Assembly: GCA_003052455.1 (NCBI GenBank)
Contig: QAPD01000004.1
Coordinates: forward strand, 124,001-188,000
Origin: Sphaerisporangium cinnabarinum
GTDB taxonomy: Bacteria > Actinomycetota > Actinomycetes > Actinomycetales > Cellulomonadaceae
Length of the DNA stretch: 64,000 bases
Reading direction: 5' to 3'
Notes under the pieces: model-generated
What the model was told of the DNA's origin: nothing
The model's database searches: none
What the model saw: only the letters and a program-made list of their open reading frames with translations
Made by a program: the position numbers and the translations under genes
In this document: one piece after another, positions 42,947 to 51,689 of the stretch
Numbering within the stretch: position 1 is the stretch's first letter
Layout of the letters: each line of letters begins with the position of its first letter

Positions 42947-43096
42947 GAGCCGTCACCCCCGGGTTCCCGACGTCCGGTCCACGGATCCGGACACCGTCCA
43001 CGATACCCCCGGGGAGTACCGCGCCCCAGGGTGAGGCTGGTCCTCCCAGGAGAGCGCGGTCGCCCGACCGCGACCGCCACGAGAGACGAGGACGTC

Positions 43097-43729
43097 ATGA
43101 GCACTCCACGCACCACCCCGCAGACCACCGGACCGCGCTCCGGAACCGCGCGCAGGACGAGCACCGGGACGAGCACGGGCGCGAGCACCGGGACGAGCGC
43201 CGCCCGGGCCGTCGTGGCCCGCTGGCCCGCCGCGCTCGGCCTCGGCGTCGCCGTCCTGCTGCTCGCGATCGGCGTGGCCGACCGCACCACCCTGGCGATC
43301 GGCGTGAGCGCGGCCGCGCTCTGCTACGTGGCCGCAGCAGCGCTCGGACGCCCCTGGGTCGCCTGGGTGAGCATCCTCGGCGCCTCGCTCGTCGTGGTCG
43401 CGAGCGAGGTGGCGGGCATCCCCTGGTGGGCCGGCATCGGGCTCACCGCGCTCGTGCTGCTCGGGATCGGCGTCGCGCGCGGCGCAGCACGACCGACGCT
43501 CCCCCAGGCGGCCGCACTCCTCGGCTACGGGTCCCTCGCTGTGGTGGCGCTCGCCGTCGACCCGGGCATCGGTCTCGTCGTGGCAGGACTGACCCTGGCC
43601 GGCCACGCCGCGTGGGACGTCGTCCACCACCGGCGCGGCGAGGTCGTCCCCCGGCCGATGGCGGAGGCGTGCCTGTACTTCGACGTCGTCCTCGGCCTGG
43701 GCTGCCTCGCCCTCGCCGCCCTCCGCTGA
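43097..43729 (+). CDS. Polytopic membrane protein, 210 aa
   Basis: The first 38 residues are a Ser/Thr/Gly/Ala-rich low-complexity segment with repeated GTSTGAS units. Six or so membrane helices follow (ALGLGVAVLLLAIGVA, TLAIGVSAAALCYVAAAAL, WVSILGASLVVVASEV, WAGIGLTALVLLGIGVA, AALLGYGSLAVVALAV, GLVVAGLTLAGHAAW). A conserved-looking HHRRGEVVPRPMAEACLYFDVVLGLGCL end is visible. Start ATG 43097 is preceded by GAGGAC. Function unknown. It is divergent from the GlxA-type regulator, which may control it. Confidence 0.7.
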   Translation: MSTPRTTPQTTGPRSGTARRTSTGTSTGASTGTSAARAVVARWPAALGLGVAVLLLAIGVADRTTLAIGVSAAALCYVAAAALGRPWVAWVSILGASLVVVASEVAGIPWWAGIGLTALVLLGIGVARGAARPTLPQAAALLGYGSLAVVALAVDPGIGLVVAGLTLAGHAAWDVVHHRRGEVVPRPMAEACLYFDVVLGLGCLALAALR

Positions 43730-43737
43730 GACGCGGG

Positions 43738-43756
43738 GGCGCGTCCGGGACGCGCC
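43738..43756. terminator. Bidirectional hairpin between convergent genes
   Basis: GGCGCGTCC and GGACGCGCC form a perfect 9-base stem with a one-base loop, lying between the stop of the membrane gene and the stop of the alpha/beta hydrolase gene. Confidence 0.6.
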
Positions 43757-43757
43757 G

Positions 43758-44636
43758 TCAGCCCGCGAGCGCCTCGCGCAGGGTCGTCGCGAACGCGGCC
43801 GGGTCGTTCGCGGGCGACCACTCGTTGACCATGAAGCCGCCGTGGTCGCCCGGGAACGTCACCGGCTCGGCGCCCAGGAGGGCGGCGAGGGCGGCACCGC
43901 CGCGCCACGCGAGCGTGCCCTCGCCCTGGGCGCTCACGGCGGGGACGATGCGGGTCGCCGCCGCGCGCAGGGCGTCGCCGTCGGGCGCCCACGACGGCAT
44001 GGTGGCCAGGTTCCGGCCGAGGAGCAGGTCGTCGCGCGACCCGTCGTCCTCCGTCGGGAAGCCGAACATCGCCGGGTCGGGCGCCGGGCGGTCGAGGTAG
44101 TCCGCGGGCAGCGGCCCCACGTGGCTGACGAGCGCGACGAACTTCGCCATCGCGGGCCCGAAGCCCTCGCGGCGGTACGTCTCCACGACGTCCGCCTGCA
44201 CCGCCGTCGCGGTCTCGGCGTCCTCCAGCAGCGGCGTGATCGGCGGCTCGTGCGCGACGAACGTCCGCACGTCCTCCGGGTGCCGCTCGATCCACGAGAG
44301 CCCGACGACGCCGCCCCCGCTCGACCCGAACACGTCCACCGGGCCGAGCCCGAGCGCGGTCACGACCTCGTGCAGGTCGTCCGCGTGCCGCTCGACCGAC
44401 ACCTCGCCGTCGGCGGCGAGCGTGCTGCGCTCGGTGCCGCGCGGGTCGTACGTGACGACCACCCGGTCGTCGAGGAGGTCCACGAGCTGCCCGAACCCGG
44501 ACGCCGCCATCGGCGAGCCCATGACGACGAGCGGCGGCAGGTCGCTCGTCGTCGCGGGGGTCCGGACGTCGTAGGCCAGGACGGCTCCCGGCACGTCCAG
44601 GGTGTGGCTCGTGGTGCGGGTCGTGGTCTCGCTCAT
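43758..44636 (-). CDS. Alpha/beta hydrolase, 292 aa
   Basis: An alpha/beta-hydrolase fold protein. LVVMGSPMAASGFGQLVDLLDDRVVVTYDPRGTERS carries the oxyanion region, and VDVFGSSGGGVVGLSWIERHPEDVRTFVAHEPP holds the nucleophile elbow with serine in GSSGG. The C-terminal catalytic His appears in VTFPGDHGGFMVNEW. Cytoplasmic. Start ATG 44636 is favoured because upstream sequence lacks family features and a GGAGGAC site lies just before it. Substrate unknown; similar stand-alone hydrolases are often esterases or epoxide-hydrolase-like. Confidence 0.85.
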   Translation of the reverse strand: MSETTTRTTSHTLDVPGAVLAYDVRTPATTSDLPPLVVMGSPMAASGFGQLVDLLDDRVVVTYDPRGTERSTLAADGEVSVERHADDLHEVVTALGLGPVDVFGSSGGGVVGLSWIERHPEDVRTFVAHEPPITPLLEDAETATAVQADVVETYRREGFGPAMAKFVALVSHVGPLPADYLDRPAPDPAMFGFPTEDDGSRDDLLLGRNLATMPSWAPDGDALRAAATRIVPAVSAQGEGTLAWRGGAALAALLGAEPVTFPGDHGGFMVNEWSPANDPAAFATTLREALAG

Positions 44637-44753
44637 GGCGTCCTCCGTGTCGTCGTCCCGCCGCGTCCCGCGGCAGGTCCCGTGCGTAGAGACGACGCCC
44701 GGGACCGGAACTGAGCGGTCCTGGCGGCCCTGCGTTGCCACTACCCTCGCAGG

Positions 44754-45968
44754 ATGCCGTCATCGAGGACCGTGCCCGCCGTCGTCGCCGCGGGGACGCT
44801 CACCGCGGTGCTCTGGGTCGTCACCGGCCGTGCCGCGGACTGGCTCGCCGGGGCGGGGCACACCCTGCCCGCCGGGCTCGTGCGGACGGTCCTGCCCCAC
44901 CCGACCGGCGTCGTCACGGGCGGTCAGCAGGTCTCGGGCAGCACCGTGCTCGCGGCCGCGCTCGCGGGCGGGCTCGTCGCGCTCGGCACGCACCTCGTGC
45001 TGCGGCGCATGCCCGCGGGCGAGGGCCGCGGGGCGGCGTTCCTCGCCGTGTGGGGCGCGGCCGTGCTCGCCTCCGCGCTCGCCGCGACGGCGGCGTGGTT
45101 CGCGGGCGTCACGCTGGCCTGGCGCGCGGACACCGTCGCCCGGTTCGTCGCGACCGCGCTCGGCGGCTGGTGGGGGTTCGTCGACGGGCCGCTCGTGGCC
45201 GTGACGGTCGCCGTCGCGCGCGCCCTCACCGACCGGCACGACGACCCCGCCGGCACGCGCCACACCCGGACGCCGACCCGGGTCCGCGCGTGGCCCGCCG
45301 CGCTCGCCGCCAGCACCGCGACGGGCGTGCTGTGGGCGGCCGCGGGCGTCGGGCGCACGACGCTCCCCGGCGCGGCGGACCCGCAGTCCCCGTGGGGTGT
45401 CGCCCGCGACGTCGTGCTGCTGCCCTCCGCCCGGATCTCCGTCGACCGCGCGGCGCTCCTCGCCGACCCCGTGCACCTGCTGCTGCCCGTCGGCGTCGGG
45501 CTCGCGGTCGGCCTGCTCACGGCGCTCGCCGCGCGGCGGCTGCCACCCGTCGAGGGCCGCGCGGCGCTGCTGCTCGCGGTGTGGCTCGCGTGCGCCGGGG
45601 GCGCGGCCCTCGCCGCGGCGGTGCCCGTCGTCGCCTCCACGCTCGCCGCGGGCGGCGTGCTGCCCGACGCCGGCCGCACCCTGCCCGTGCTCGAGTCGGG
45701 CCTCGCCTGGGGGATGGTGTGCGGGGTCCTCGTGGCGCCGCTCGCGGTGGTCGTGCACCGGCACGCGGGCGCACGACCGCTCGCGGAGGCGGCCACCGCG
45801 GACGAGCCGTGGCCCGCGCCGGTCACGCCCGAGGGGTCCGCGCCCGGGGAGCCCGCGCCCGAGCACGCGGAGGCGCCCGACGCCGAGCAGGCGGGGCCGC
45901 ACGCCGCCGACGACGCCCCCGCGCCCGACGACGCCCGGCACCGCGACGAGGTCACCGCGCGCTCCTGA
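44754..45968 (+). CDS. Polytopic membrane protein, 404 aa
   Basis: About seven or eight membrane helices in two similar halves, each with a loop followed by helix patterns (for example STVLAAALAGGLVALGTHLVLRRMPAGEGRGAAFLAVWGAAVLASALAA and LLLPVGVGLAVGLLTALAARRLPPVEGRAALLLAVWLACAGGAALAAAV). This suggests an internal duplication. The C-terminal 60 residues are Ala/Pro/Glu/Asp-rich and cytoplasmic-looking. Function unknown. Start ATG 44754. Confidence 0.7.
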   Translation: MPSSRTVPAVVAAGTLTAVLWVVTGRAADWLAGAGHTLPAGLVRTVLPHPTGVVTGGQQVSGSTVLAAALAGGLVALGTHLVLRRMPAGEGRGAAFLAVWGAAVLASALAATAAWFAGVTLAWRADTVARFVATALGGWWGFVDGPLVAVTVAVARALTDRHDDPAGTRHTRTPTRVRAWPAALAASTATGVLWAAAGVGRTTLPGAADPQSPWGVARDVVLLPSARISVDRAALLADPVHLLLPVGVGLAVGLLTALAARRLPPVEGRAALLLAVWLACAGGAALAAAVPVVASTLAAGGVLPDAGRTLPVLESGLAWGMVCGVLVAPLAVVVHRHAGARPLAEAATADEPWPAPVTPEGSAPGEPAPEHAEAPDAEQAGPHAADDAPAPDDARHRDEVTARS

Positions 45969-46036
45969 GGGACGGCGTTCCGGCACCCGCCACCCCGGCG
46001 TCACCCGGCGGTCGTCGTCCCGACACCCGGGCCCCC

Positions 46037-46042
46037 TAGCGT
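46037..46042 (+). promoter_or_regulatory. Candidate -10 box for the histidine phosphatase gene
   Basis: TAGCGT within CCCTAGCGTCGG fits TANNNT and lies 48 bases upstream of ATG 46090. The same 12-base context recurs at 57041-57050 upstream of the asparaginase gene. No clear -35 box. Confidence 0.3.
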
Positions 46043-46089
46043 CGGCCGTGACCAGCAGACCGGGACGAACCGGAGAGGGCACAGCGACG

Positions 46090-46770
46090 ATGACCCTGAC
46101 GATCACGCTCGTACGCCACGGGCAGACCTACCTCAACGCACGACGCCACCTGCAGGGGGCGTGCGACTCCCCCCTCACCCGTACCGGACGCGCGGGCGTG
46201 CGCGTCACGGCGCAGCACCTCGCGCGGCACGACTTCGCGGCCGCCTACTCCTCGCCGCAGGGCCGCGCGGTCCTCACCGCGATGGAGATCCTGCGGCACC
46301 ACCCCGACCTCCCGCTCACGGTCGACCCCGACCTGCGCGAGCTGTCCTTCGGCTCCTACGAGCGACGGCCGGAGTCGCACCTCGACGCCGTCGAGCCGTG
46401 GGGCGAGCTCGTGCCCCGCATGCTCGCGGGCACCCACCCGGGCGTCGGCGGCGGCGAGCCGGGCCGGGACTTCATGGCGCGCGTGCGCGCGGTGTTCACG
46501 CGCGTCGTGGCCGCGCACGACGACGCCTCCCGCCCGGGCGCGACGCGCGACCGGCACGTGCTCGTCGTCGGGCACGGCCTGACGCTCGGCGCCTGGCTCG
46601 CGACGCTCTCCCCCACCGGCCTCGTCGCGCTGCCCAACGCGTCCGTCTCGACCGTCGAGGTGACCGACGGCGTCCCCCGCCTCCTCGCGGCCGGGGTCGA
46701 CGTCGCCGGCCACGGCCACGTCGCCGCCCGCCCCGCCCCGGCGCGCACCACCCCCCTCCTCCCCGCCTGA
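46090..46770 (+). CDS. Histidine phosphatase superfamily protein, 226 aa
   Basis: The catalytic RHG motif is at the N-terminus (TLVRHGQTYLNARRHLQG, His9), with the second His in VLVVGHGLTLGAWLATL near residue 162. Further family features are SSPQGRAVLTAMEIL and LRELSFGSYERR. Activity would be on phosphorylated small molecules (2-phosphoglycerate-mutase-like or broad phosphatase) through a phospho-His intermediate. Cytoplasmic. Start ATG 46090. A dispersed palindromic repeat lies 26 bases beyond its stop, between it and the convergent DUF6194 gene. Confidence 0.9.
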   Translation: MTLTITLVRHGQTYLNARRHLQGACDSPLTRTGRAGVRVTAQHLARHDFAAAYSSPQGRAVLTAMEILRHHPDLPLTVDPDLRELSFGSYERRPESHLDAVEPWGELVPRMLAGTHPGVGGGEPGRDFMARVRAVFTRVVAAHDDASRPGATRDRHVLVVGHGLTLGAWLATLSPTGLVALPNASVSTVEVTDGVPRLLAAGVDVAGHGHVAARPAPARTTPLLPA

Positions 46771-46796
46771 CCCCCTCCCCCTCCCCCGGCCGCCCT

Positions 46797-46860
46797 CCGC
46801 CGAACACGGGGTTGTGGTCGCTCTCCGGCGAGATCCGGTTGCCAACCCCGTGCTCGGCGG
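46797..46860. repeat. Dispersed palindromic repeat, copy 4
   Basis: CCGCCGAACACGGGGTTG at the left end mirrors CAACCCCGTGCTCGGCGG at the right end (one mismatch). The inner TGGTCGC/CGGTTGC parts pair less well. It lies between convergent gene ends, 3 bases from the stop of the minus-strand gene. Confidence 0.75.
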
Positions 46861-46863
46861 GGA

Positions 46864-47331
46864 TCAACCCCGTGGTCGGGAGCGGCGGCGAGCGGTGCGG
46901 GCTCGGGCGTCGTCGTGGGCCTCGCGCAGCAGGTCGAGGACGAGCGCGGTCGTGCGCTCGCCCGGGGCCACGACGGCCACCCAGCCGAGCGCGCCGTAGA
47001 CGGGGTGCGGCACCACGATGTCGGTCTCCCCCACCTCCGACGCCGCGCCGTCGCGCGGGTCGAAGCCGAGGAGCGCCCGGAACCGGTCGCGCCCGACGTG
47101 CACGTTGACCCTCCAGCGCCCCTCCTCGCCGAGGCGCGACGCCGTGTCGTCGGGGTAGTCCTTCGTGACGACGGTGCCGTACGGCTGCCCGGGCGGGACG
47201 ACGCCGTCGGGGGCGTGGTAGAAGAAGTGGTCACCCCACGCGAGCTCGGGGAAGGTGCTGCCCGGTCCCGGGGAGAGCACGAGGACGCCGTCGAGCGACC
47301 GGACCGTGGTGAGGATCTGCTCCATACTCAT
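46864..47331 (-). CDS. DUF6194 family protein, 155 aa
   Basis: Resembles the DUF6194 family: MSMEQILTTVRSLDGVLVLSPGPGSTFPELAWGDHFFYHAPDG, then VVTKDYPDDTASRLGEEGRWRVNVHVGRDRFRALLGF and WVAVVAPGERTTALVLDLLREAH. It is a small cytoplasmic protein related in pattern to MmcQ/YjbR-like domains. The start ATG 47331 is the first of two (MSM). It is divergent from a double-MerR-domain regulator with only about 43 bases between the starts, so that regulator probably controls it. Function unknown. Confidence 0.75.
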   Translation of the reverse strand: MSMEQILTTVRSLDGVLVLSPGPGSTFPELAWGDHFFYHAPDGVVPPGQPYGTVVTKDYPDDTASRLGEEGRWRVNVHVGRDRFRALLGFDPRDGAASEVGETDIVVPHPVYGALGWVAVVAPGERTTALVLDLLREAHDDARARTARRRSRPRG

Positions 47332-47374
47332 GGTTCCAGTGTGTGGTTGACGTGCTTTCGGAGGGTTGGGCGAC
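47332..47374. promoter_or_regulatory. Compact divergent control region DUF6194 / MerR
   Basis: Only 43 bases separate the two start codons, so promoters must overlap each other and possibly the coding ends. MerR-type regulators commonly bind such overlapping promoters. Confidence 0.35.
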
Positions 47375-48151
47375 GTGGGTGCACGAGCGCGCGGGGCAGA
47401 CGGCGGTCCCGGCGCGCCCCGGGCGTTGCGCACGTCCGACGTCGCGCGCGCGACCGGCTGGTCCGTCCAGCAGGTGCGCGACCTCGAGGCGCTCGGCGTC
47501 GTGCCGCCCGCGGGCCGGTCGTCGAACGGCTACCGCACGTTCGGCGACGAGCACGTGCTGGCGCTGCGCGCGTACCGGGGGCTGGCGACGGCGGTCGGCC
47601 CGGTCGTCGCGCGCGCCGTGCTGCGCGAGGTCCGCGCGCTGCCGCTGCCCGACGCCGCCGCGCGGGTGAGCGCGCTGCACGTGACGCTCGCTCGCGAGCG
47701 GGACGAGGCGCTCGTCGCCCGCCGCGCGCTGCTCGCGATCCGCGCGGAGGGTGAGCCCACCGGCCCGGCCGGCGACGAGGACGACGTCCTCACCATCACC
47801 GAGCTCGCTGCGGCGCTCGGCGTGCGGGCCTCGACGCTGCGCCACTGGGAGCGCGAAGGGCTCGTCGCCCCTGAGCGTGTCGCGACGCGCGCCGGGGCCC
47901 ACGGTGCGCGCGCCTATCCGCCCGCCGCCGTCCGGGAGGCGCGCGTCACCGCGGCGCTGCGGGCGGCCGGGTACCCGGTCCCGGCGGTCCGCGAGACGAT
48001 CGCGGCGCTGCGGCGGCTCGACGACGTCGCCCCGACCCTCGCGGCCCTCGACGCCCGGCTCGACGCGATCGCGCGCCGCACCGTCGTGCTGCTCGCCGCG
48101 GGGGCCGACGTCGCACGACTCCTGACGGGCGGGACGGAGCCGGGCGGGTGA
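47375..48151 (+). CDS. MerR-family regulator with two helix-turn-helix domains, 258 aa
   Basis: Two MerR-type winged-helix domains are visible. The first is LRTSDVARATGWSVQQVRDLEALGVVPPAGRSSNGYRTFGDEHV (about residues 18-62). The second is LTITELAAALGVRASTLRHWEREGLVAPERV, with the trailing ARAYPPAAVREARVTAALRAAGY (about 138-200). The C-terminal dimerising helices (VRETIAALRRLDDVAPTLAALDARLDAIARRTV) follow. Start: GTG 47375 has GGAGGG nine bases upstream; TTG 47366 abuts that site and is less likely. It is divergent from the DUF6194 gene, its likely target. The ligand is unknown. Confidence 0.82.
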   Translation: MGARARGADGGPGAPRALRTSDVARATGWSVQQVRDLEALGVVPPAGRSSNGYRTFGDEHVLALRAYRGLATAVGPVVARAVLREVRALPLPDAAARVSALHVTLARERDEALVARRALLAIRAEGEPTGPAGDEDDVLTITELAAALGVRASTLRHWEREGLVAPERVATRAGAHGARAYPPAAVREARVTAALRAAGYPVPAVRETIAALRRLDDVAPTLAALDARLDAIARRTVVLLAAGADVARLLTGGTEPGG

Positions 48152-48245
48152 GGCTCGAGAGGATGCCGTGGGGGCGGCGGCGTCCCGACACCTGACCGTC
48201 CCCGGGGCGTCGCCCGGCGTCCACTGGAGCGCAACGCCGCGTTCC

Positions 48246-48251
48246 TAGGGT
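48246..48251 (+). promoter_or_regulatory. Candidate -10 box for the secreted glycerophosphodiesterase gene
   Basis: TAGGGT fits TANNNT, 35 bases upstream of ATG 48287, with the GGAGGA ribosome binding site between them (48276-48281). No clear -35 box. Confidence 0.3.
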
Positions 48252-48286
48252 CGCCGGGGCAACCGACCCGACGCTCGGAGGACCCG

Positions 48287-50176
48287 ATGACGACCACCCG
48301 ACGCCGCGCCGTGCGCGGTACCACCGCCGCACTGGCGGGGACCCTGCTCGCGACGACCCTCGTCGCCGCCACCGCCACGACCGCGACCGTGCCGTTCGCG
48401 GCCCCGGCCGCCGCCGCACCCGGCGACGTGCTGCTCGCCGAGTCGTTCGACGGCGACGACCTCCCCGAGGGCTGGACGCCCGTGCTCGGCGACTGGCAGG
48501 TGCGCGACGGCCGCCTCGTCGGCGACGCGCCCGACGGCTCGTCGCCCGCGCGGATCGTGTTCGGCCGGTCCGCCGAGAACTACCGGCTCGACGCGACGCT
48601 CCGGTTCGAGAGCGTCGACAACGCATCGCGCTGGGCGGGCGCGGTCCTCGACGTCGCTCCCGATGGCACGACCCCGTGGTGGCAGGCCGTGCTGCGCAGC
48701 ACGACGACCGCGTCCAACGGCGTCGAGATCGCCCAGCGCACCGCCGCGGACGCGTGGAACGTCCCGTACACCGGCTCCGCGTCGGCCGACGCCGCGACCG
48801 GGCGCGACGTGCACCTGTCCGTCGAGGTGCAGGGCGCGGCCGTCACGTACGCGCTCGACGGGCGGACCGTGCTGGAGGGGCGGATCGACCGGTCGCGGGA
48901 CGGCGCGCTCGGCTTCGTCACCGCCGGGGCGACCGTGAGCGTCGACGACGTGACCGTCACGGAGATCGAGCCCGCGTCCTCCGTGGGCGGCGACGGCGAG
49001 CTGCCCGTCACCGTCGCGCACCGCGGCTACTCGTCCGTGGCGCCCGAGAACACGCTCGCCGCCGTCGCGGCCGGGATGCGCACGGGGGCCGAGTACGTCG
49101 AGGTCGACGTGCACACCACGGCCGACGGCGTCCCCGTCGTGCTGCACGACCAGACGGTCGACCGCACGACCGACGGCACGGGCGACGTCGCCGTCCTGGC
49201 GGGCGAGCAGGTCACCGCGCTCGACGCCGGGTCCTGGTTCTCGCCCGCGTTCGCCGGGCAGCGGCTGCCGTCGTTCGCGCAGCTGCTCGACCTGCTCGAG
49301 ACCGGGTCGTCGACCCTGCTCCTGGAGATCAAGGGGCCCGAGACGTCCGCGGAGGTCGAGCGGGTCGTCGACATGGTCGTCGAGGCCGGGCTCGAGGACC
49401 GCGTGGTGCTCCAGTCGTTCGACGTCGACGCGCTGCGCGCCGCGCGCGAGCACGCCCCGCAGATCCCGCGCGGGCTGCTCCGCGGCGCGCTCGACGCCGA
49501 CCCGGTCGCCGTGGCGCAGGACCTCGGCGCGGTCATGTACAACCCGTCGGCGAGCGCGCTGCTCGCGCGTCCGGGCGTCGTCGCCGACCTCAACGCGGCG
49601 GGCGTCGCCGTCATGCCGTACACGGTGAACTCCGCGGCCGACTGGGCGCGCCTCACCGAGATCGGGGTCGACGGCATCATCACCGACCGCGCGGGGGCGT
49701 TCGTCGGGTGGAAGCAGGCGCGCGAGCAGGAGGCGCCCGCGCCCGGCGCGCCGACGGTCACGATCGTCAGCCCCGCGGAGGGCACCGAGGTCGAGCGGGG
49801 CGGCACGCTCGTCGTCGCGGCGAGCACGACCGACGCGGACGAGGTCGTCGTGACGCTCGACGGCGAGCCCGTGGACAACGGCGCGACCGTCCCGGCCGCG
49901 GACCTCGCGCTCGGCGAGCGCACGGTGACGGCGACCGCCCGGGGCGCGGGCGGCGAGGCGACCGCGGAGCGGACCGTCGTCGTGACCGTCACGCCGGAGG
50001 GCCTGCGCTCGCGCCTCGCGGCGCTCGACCTCCCGCCCGGCCAGCTGACGAAGGCGCTCGACGCCGCCGAGGCCGGACGGTGGGCGTCGGTGCGGAAGGT
50101 CGTGGAGAAGTTCGTGCGCGACACTCCGACGCGCGAGCGCCTGCTCGAGGAGGTCGACCACCTCGACGGCCGCTGA
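48287..50176 (+). CDS. Secreted glycerophosphodiester phosphodiesterase with accessory domains, 629 aa
   Basis: Domains: signal peptide (1-44, ending AAPAAAA); an N-terminal concanavalin/DUF1080-like beta-sandwich (about 47-230, LLAESFDGDDLPEGW, WWQAVLRSTTTAS, VSVDDVTVTEI); and a GDPD TIM barrel (about 240-480). The barrel shows VAHRGYSSVAPENTLAAVAAGM, EVDVHTTADGVPVVLHD, LLLEIKGP and IITDRAGAF, with the usual His/Glu/Asp catalytic set. A short Ig-like domain (TVTIVSPAEGTEVERGGTLVVAAST) and a helical end (GLRSRLAALDLPPGQLTKALDAAEAG) follow. It hydrolyses glycerophosphodiesters to alcohol plus glycerol-3-phosphate outside the cell, a phosphate- or glycerol-scavenging role. GGAGGA site precedes ATG 48287. 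Confidence 0.88.
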   Translation: MTTTRRRAVRGTTAALAGTLLATTLVAATATTATVPFAAPAAAAPGDVLLAESFDGDDLPEGWTPVLGDWQVRDGRLVGDAPDGSSPARIVFGRSAENYRLDATLRFESVDNASRWAGAVLDVAPDGTTPWWQAVLRSTTTASNGVEIAQRTAADAWNVPYTGSASADAATGRDVHLSVEVQGAAVTYALDGRTVLEGRIDRSRDGALGFVTAGATVSVDDVTVTEIEPASSVGGDGELPVTVAHRGYSSVAPENTLAAVAAGMRTGAEYVEVDVHTTADGVPVVLHDQTVDRTTDGTGDVAVLAGEQVTALDAGSWFSPAFAGQRLPSFAQLLDLLETGSSTLLLEIKGPETSAEVERVVDMVVEAGLEDRVVLQSFDVDALRAAREHAPQIPRGLLRGALDADPVAVAQDLGAVMYNPSASALLARPGVVADLNAAGVAVMPYTVNSAADWARLTEIGVDGIITDRAGAFVGWKQAREQEAPAPGAPTVTIVSPAEGTEVERGGTLVVAASTTDADEVVVTLDGEPVDNGATVPAADLALGERTVTATARGAGGEATAERTVVVTVTPEGLRSRLAALDLPPGQLTKALDAAEAGRWASVRKVVEKFVRDTPTRERLLEEVDHLDGR

Positions 50177-50204
50177 CCGGGCAGCCTGACGGGGCGCCTG
50201 ACAG

Positions 50205-50236
50205 GTACCGGGCCGCTGCGCGCAGCGCCCCGGTAC
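50205..50236. terminator. Hairpin terminator 1 after the glycerophosphodiesterase gene
   Basis: GTACCGGG and CCCGGTAC form a perfect 8-base stem, with an inner self-complementary CGCTGCGCGCAGCG loop that can extend the structure. Confidence 0.6.
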
Positions 50237-50240
50237 GTCG

Positions 50241-50272
50241 CCCGTCCCCGGTCGGAGCCGACCGGGGACGGG
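50241..50272. terminator. Hairpin terminator 2, perfect 15-bp stem
   Basis: CCCGTCCCCGGTCGG and CCGACCGGGGACGGG pair perfectly around a two-base AG loop, just before the convergent stop at 50276. It should work on both strands. Confidence 0.7.
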
Positions 50273-50275
50273 CGC

Positions 50276-51643
50276 TCACGCGTCGGCGAGGAAGCGCCGC
50301 CGCTCCCCGCGGGCGGACCCGGCCCGCGCCCAGCCGGTCAGGACGAGGGCGCCGCCCGCGACCCACGGGACGACGTCCCACCCGGGCGGCCCGTCCGACC
50401 CGACGACGGCGCCGTCCGTCGCGAGGATCGCCGCCCCCAGGCCGAGCAGCGCGAGGCCCAGCACCAGCAGGACGACGTCCCACGCCGCGCTCCCCGCGCC
50501 GCGCCGGGGCGCCCGGGCGACGAGGGCGGCCTTCTCGGCCGCGGTGAGCGGCGCCGTCGGGCCGAGGGGCTGGACGCGCTCGGCGCCGTGCCGGAACCGC
50601 GCCGGGTCCTCGACGGCCTCGACGAGCGCGGCGGGCAGCCCGAGGAGGTAGGCGAGCTCGGCGACGGGGTCGCCGGGCCAGGTCGACGCGGCGAGCAGCG
50701 CGCGCAGCCGGCCCGGGTCGCGCGGCGCGCCGAACGCCTCGACCAGGGCCTCGTACGCGCCCTCGGTGCCGGACGTCGAGAGGTCCGTCCAGGTGTCGTT
50801 CCAGCTCCCGAAGACCCACGGGCGCCCCGGCGTGCTGAGCGTCCAGGCGACGCCGCCGCCGGTCCGTTCCAGGCTGACGACGACCTCCCCGGCGCGCAGG
50901 CCGCGCTCGATCGTGGACCGCGCGCGGAACTCGCCCGAGAGGGCCGAGCGGAACGCCTCCTGCGCCTCGTCGTCCGACGCGCCCGGCGTCGGCGCCTCCG
51001 GGCGCGCGGCCGTCCACACGACCGTGCGCCCGTCGGTCGCGCGCACCCACGCCGTGCCCACCCGACGCACGGCGGCGCGGACGAACGCGGCGTCCGCACG
51101 GACGAGCTGCACGACGGCGTCGGGCGCCGCCGAGTCCGTCGCGGGCAGGTCGGCGACCGCGGTGAACGCCTCGAGAAGGTCGTCGGGGTGCTCGAGCGCG
51201 CGCAGGCGGTCCGCGGCGGTCGTCGCGTCCCGCAGCCCGACGAGCGCGCCGACGGCCGCGAGCACGGCGCCCGGGTCGCCGTCGAGGCGCATCGTGTGGT
51301 CGGTGCTCGAGCCGGGCTGCGCAGGGGCCCACGTGACGACGACCGGCGGCGCGACGGCGTCGGTGCGGGCGGCGAGGATCGCGCTCACGCCCTCGGGCAG
51401 GAGGTCCGAGCCCGCGTCGAGCTGCACGACCCACGGGACCGGCACGAGCGCGTCGACCTGCGCGAGGGCCTCCGCGGCCGACGTCGGGGCGTCCGCCGCG
51501 TCGGTCGCCGTGCCGTTCTCGGTGTCGACCTCGGCGAAGGTCCAGCCGCGCTCGTCCGTCGGGCCGACGCGCCCGTACTCGAGGTCCGCGGCGCGGAGAC
51601 GGTCGACGACCTGGGCGTGCGGGCTGCGCGTGACGACGTTCAC
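50276..51643 (-). CDS. Hypothetical protein with C-terminal membrane helices, 455 aa
   Basis: Unrecognised. GTG 51643 (VNVVTRSPHAQVVDRLRAADLEYGRVGPTDERGW) is used as start; no ATG is available in frame nearby. The soluble N-terminal 370 residues include an apparent ESX/Ig-like repeated pattern (VVWTAARPEAPTPG, VAWTLSTPGRPWVFGSWNDTW). The C-terminus has two membrane helices (AAWDVVLLVLGLALLGLGAAI and WDVVPWVAGGALVLTGWA) and a basic tail RGERRRFLADA. Function unknown. Convergent with the glycerophosphodiesterase gene. Confidence 0.65.
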   Translation of the reverse strand: MNVVTRSPHAQVVDRLRAADLEYGRVGPTDERGWTFAEVDTENGTATDAADAPTSAAEALAQVDALVPVPWVVQLDAGSDLLPEGVSAILAARTDAVAPPVVVTWAPAQPGSSTDHTMRLDGDPGAVLAAVGALVGLRDATTAADRLRALEHPDDLLEAFTAVADLPATDSAAPDAVVQLVRADAAFVRAAVRRVGTAWVRATDGRTVVWTAARPEAPTPGASDDEAQEAFRSALSGEFRARSTIERGLRAGEVVVSLERTGGGVAWTLSTPGRPWVFGSWNDTWTDLSTSGTEGAYEALVEAFGAPRDPGRLRALLAASTWPGDPVAELAYLLGLPAALVEAVEDPARFRHGAERVQPLGPTAPLTAAEKAALVARAPRRGAGSAAWDVVLLVLGLALLGLGAAILATDGAVVGSDGPPGWDVVPWVAGGALVLTGWARAGSARGERRRFLADA

Positions 51644-51689
51644 GGCGTCATGATGCCGCACGCGCCGCGACCCGGCGGGCACCGTCCCG

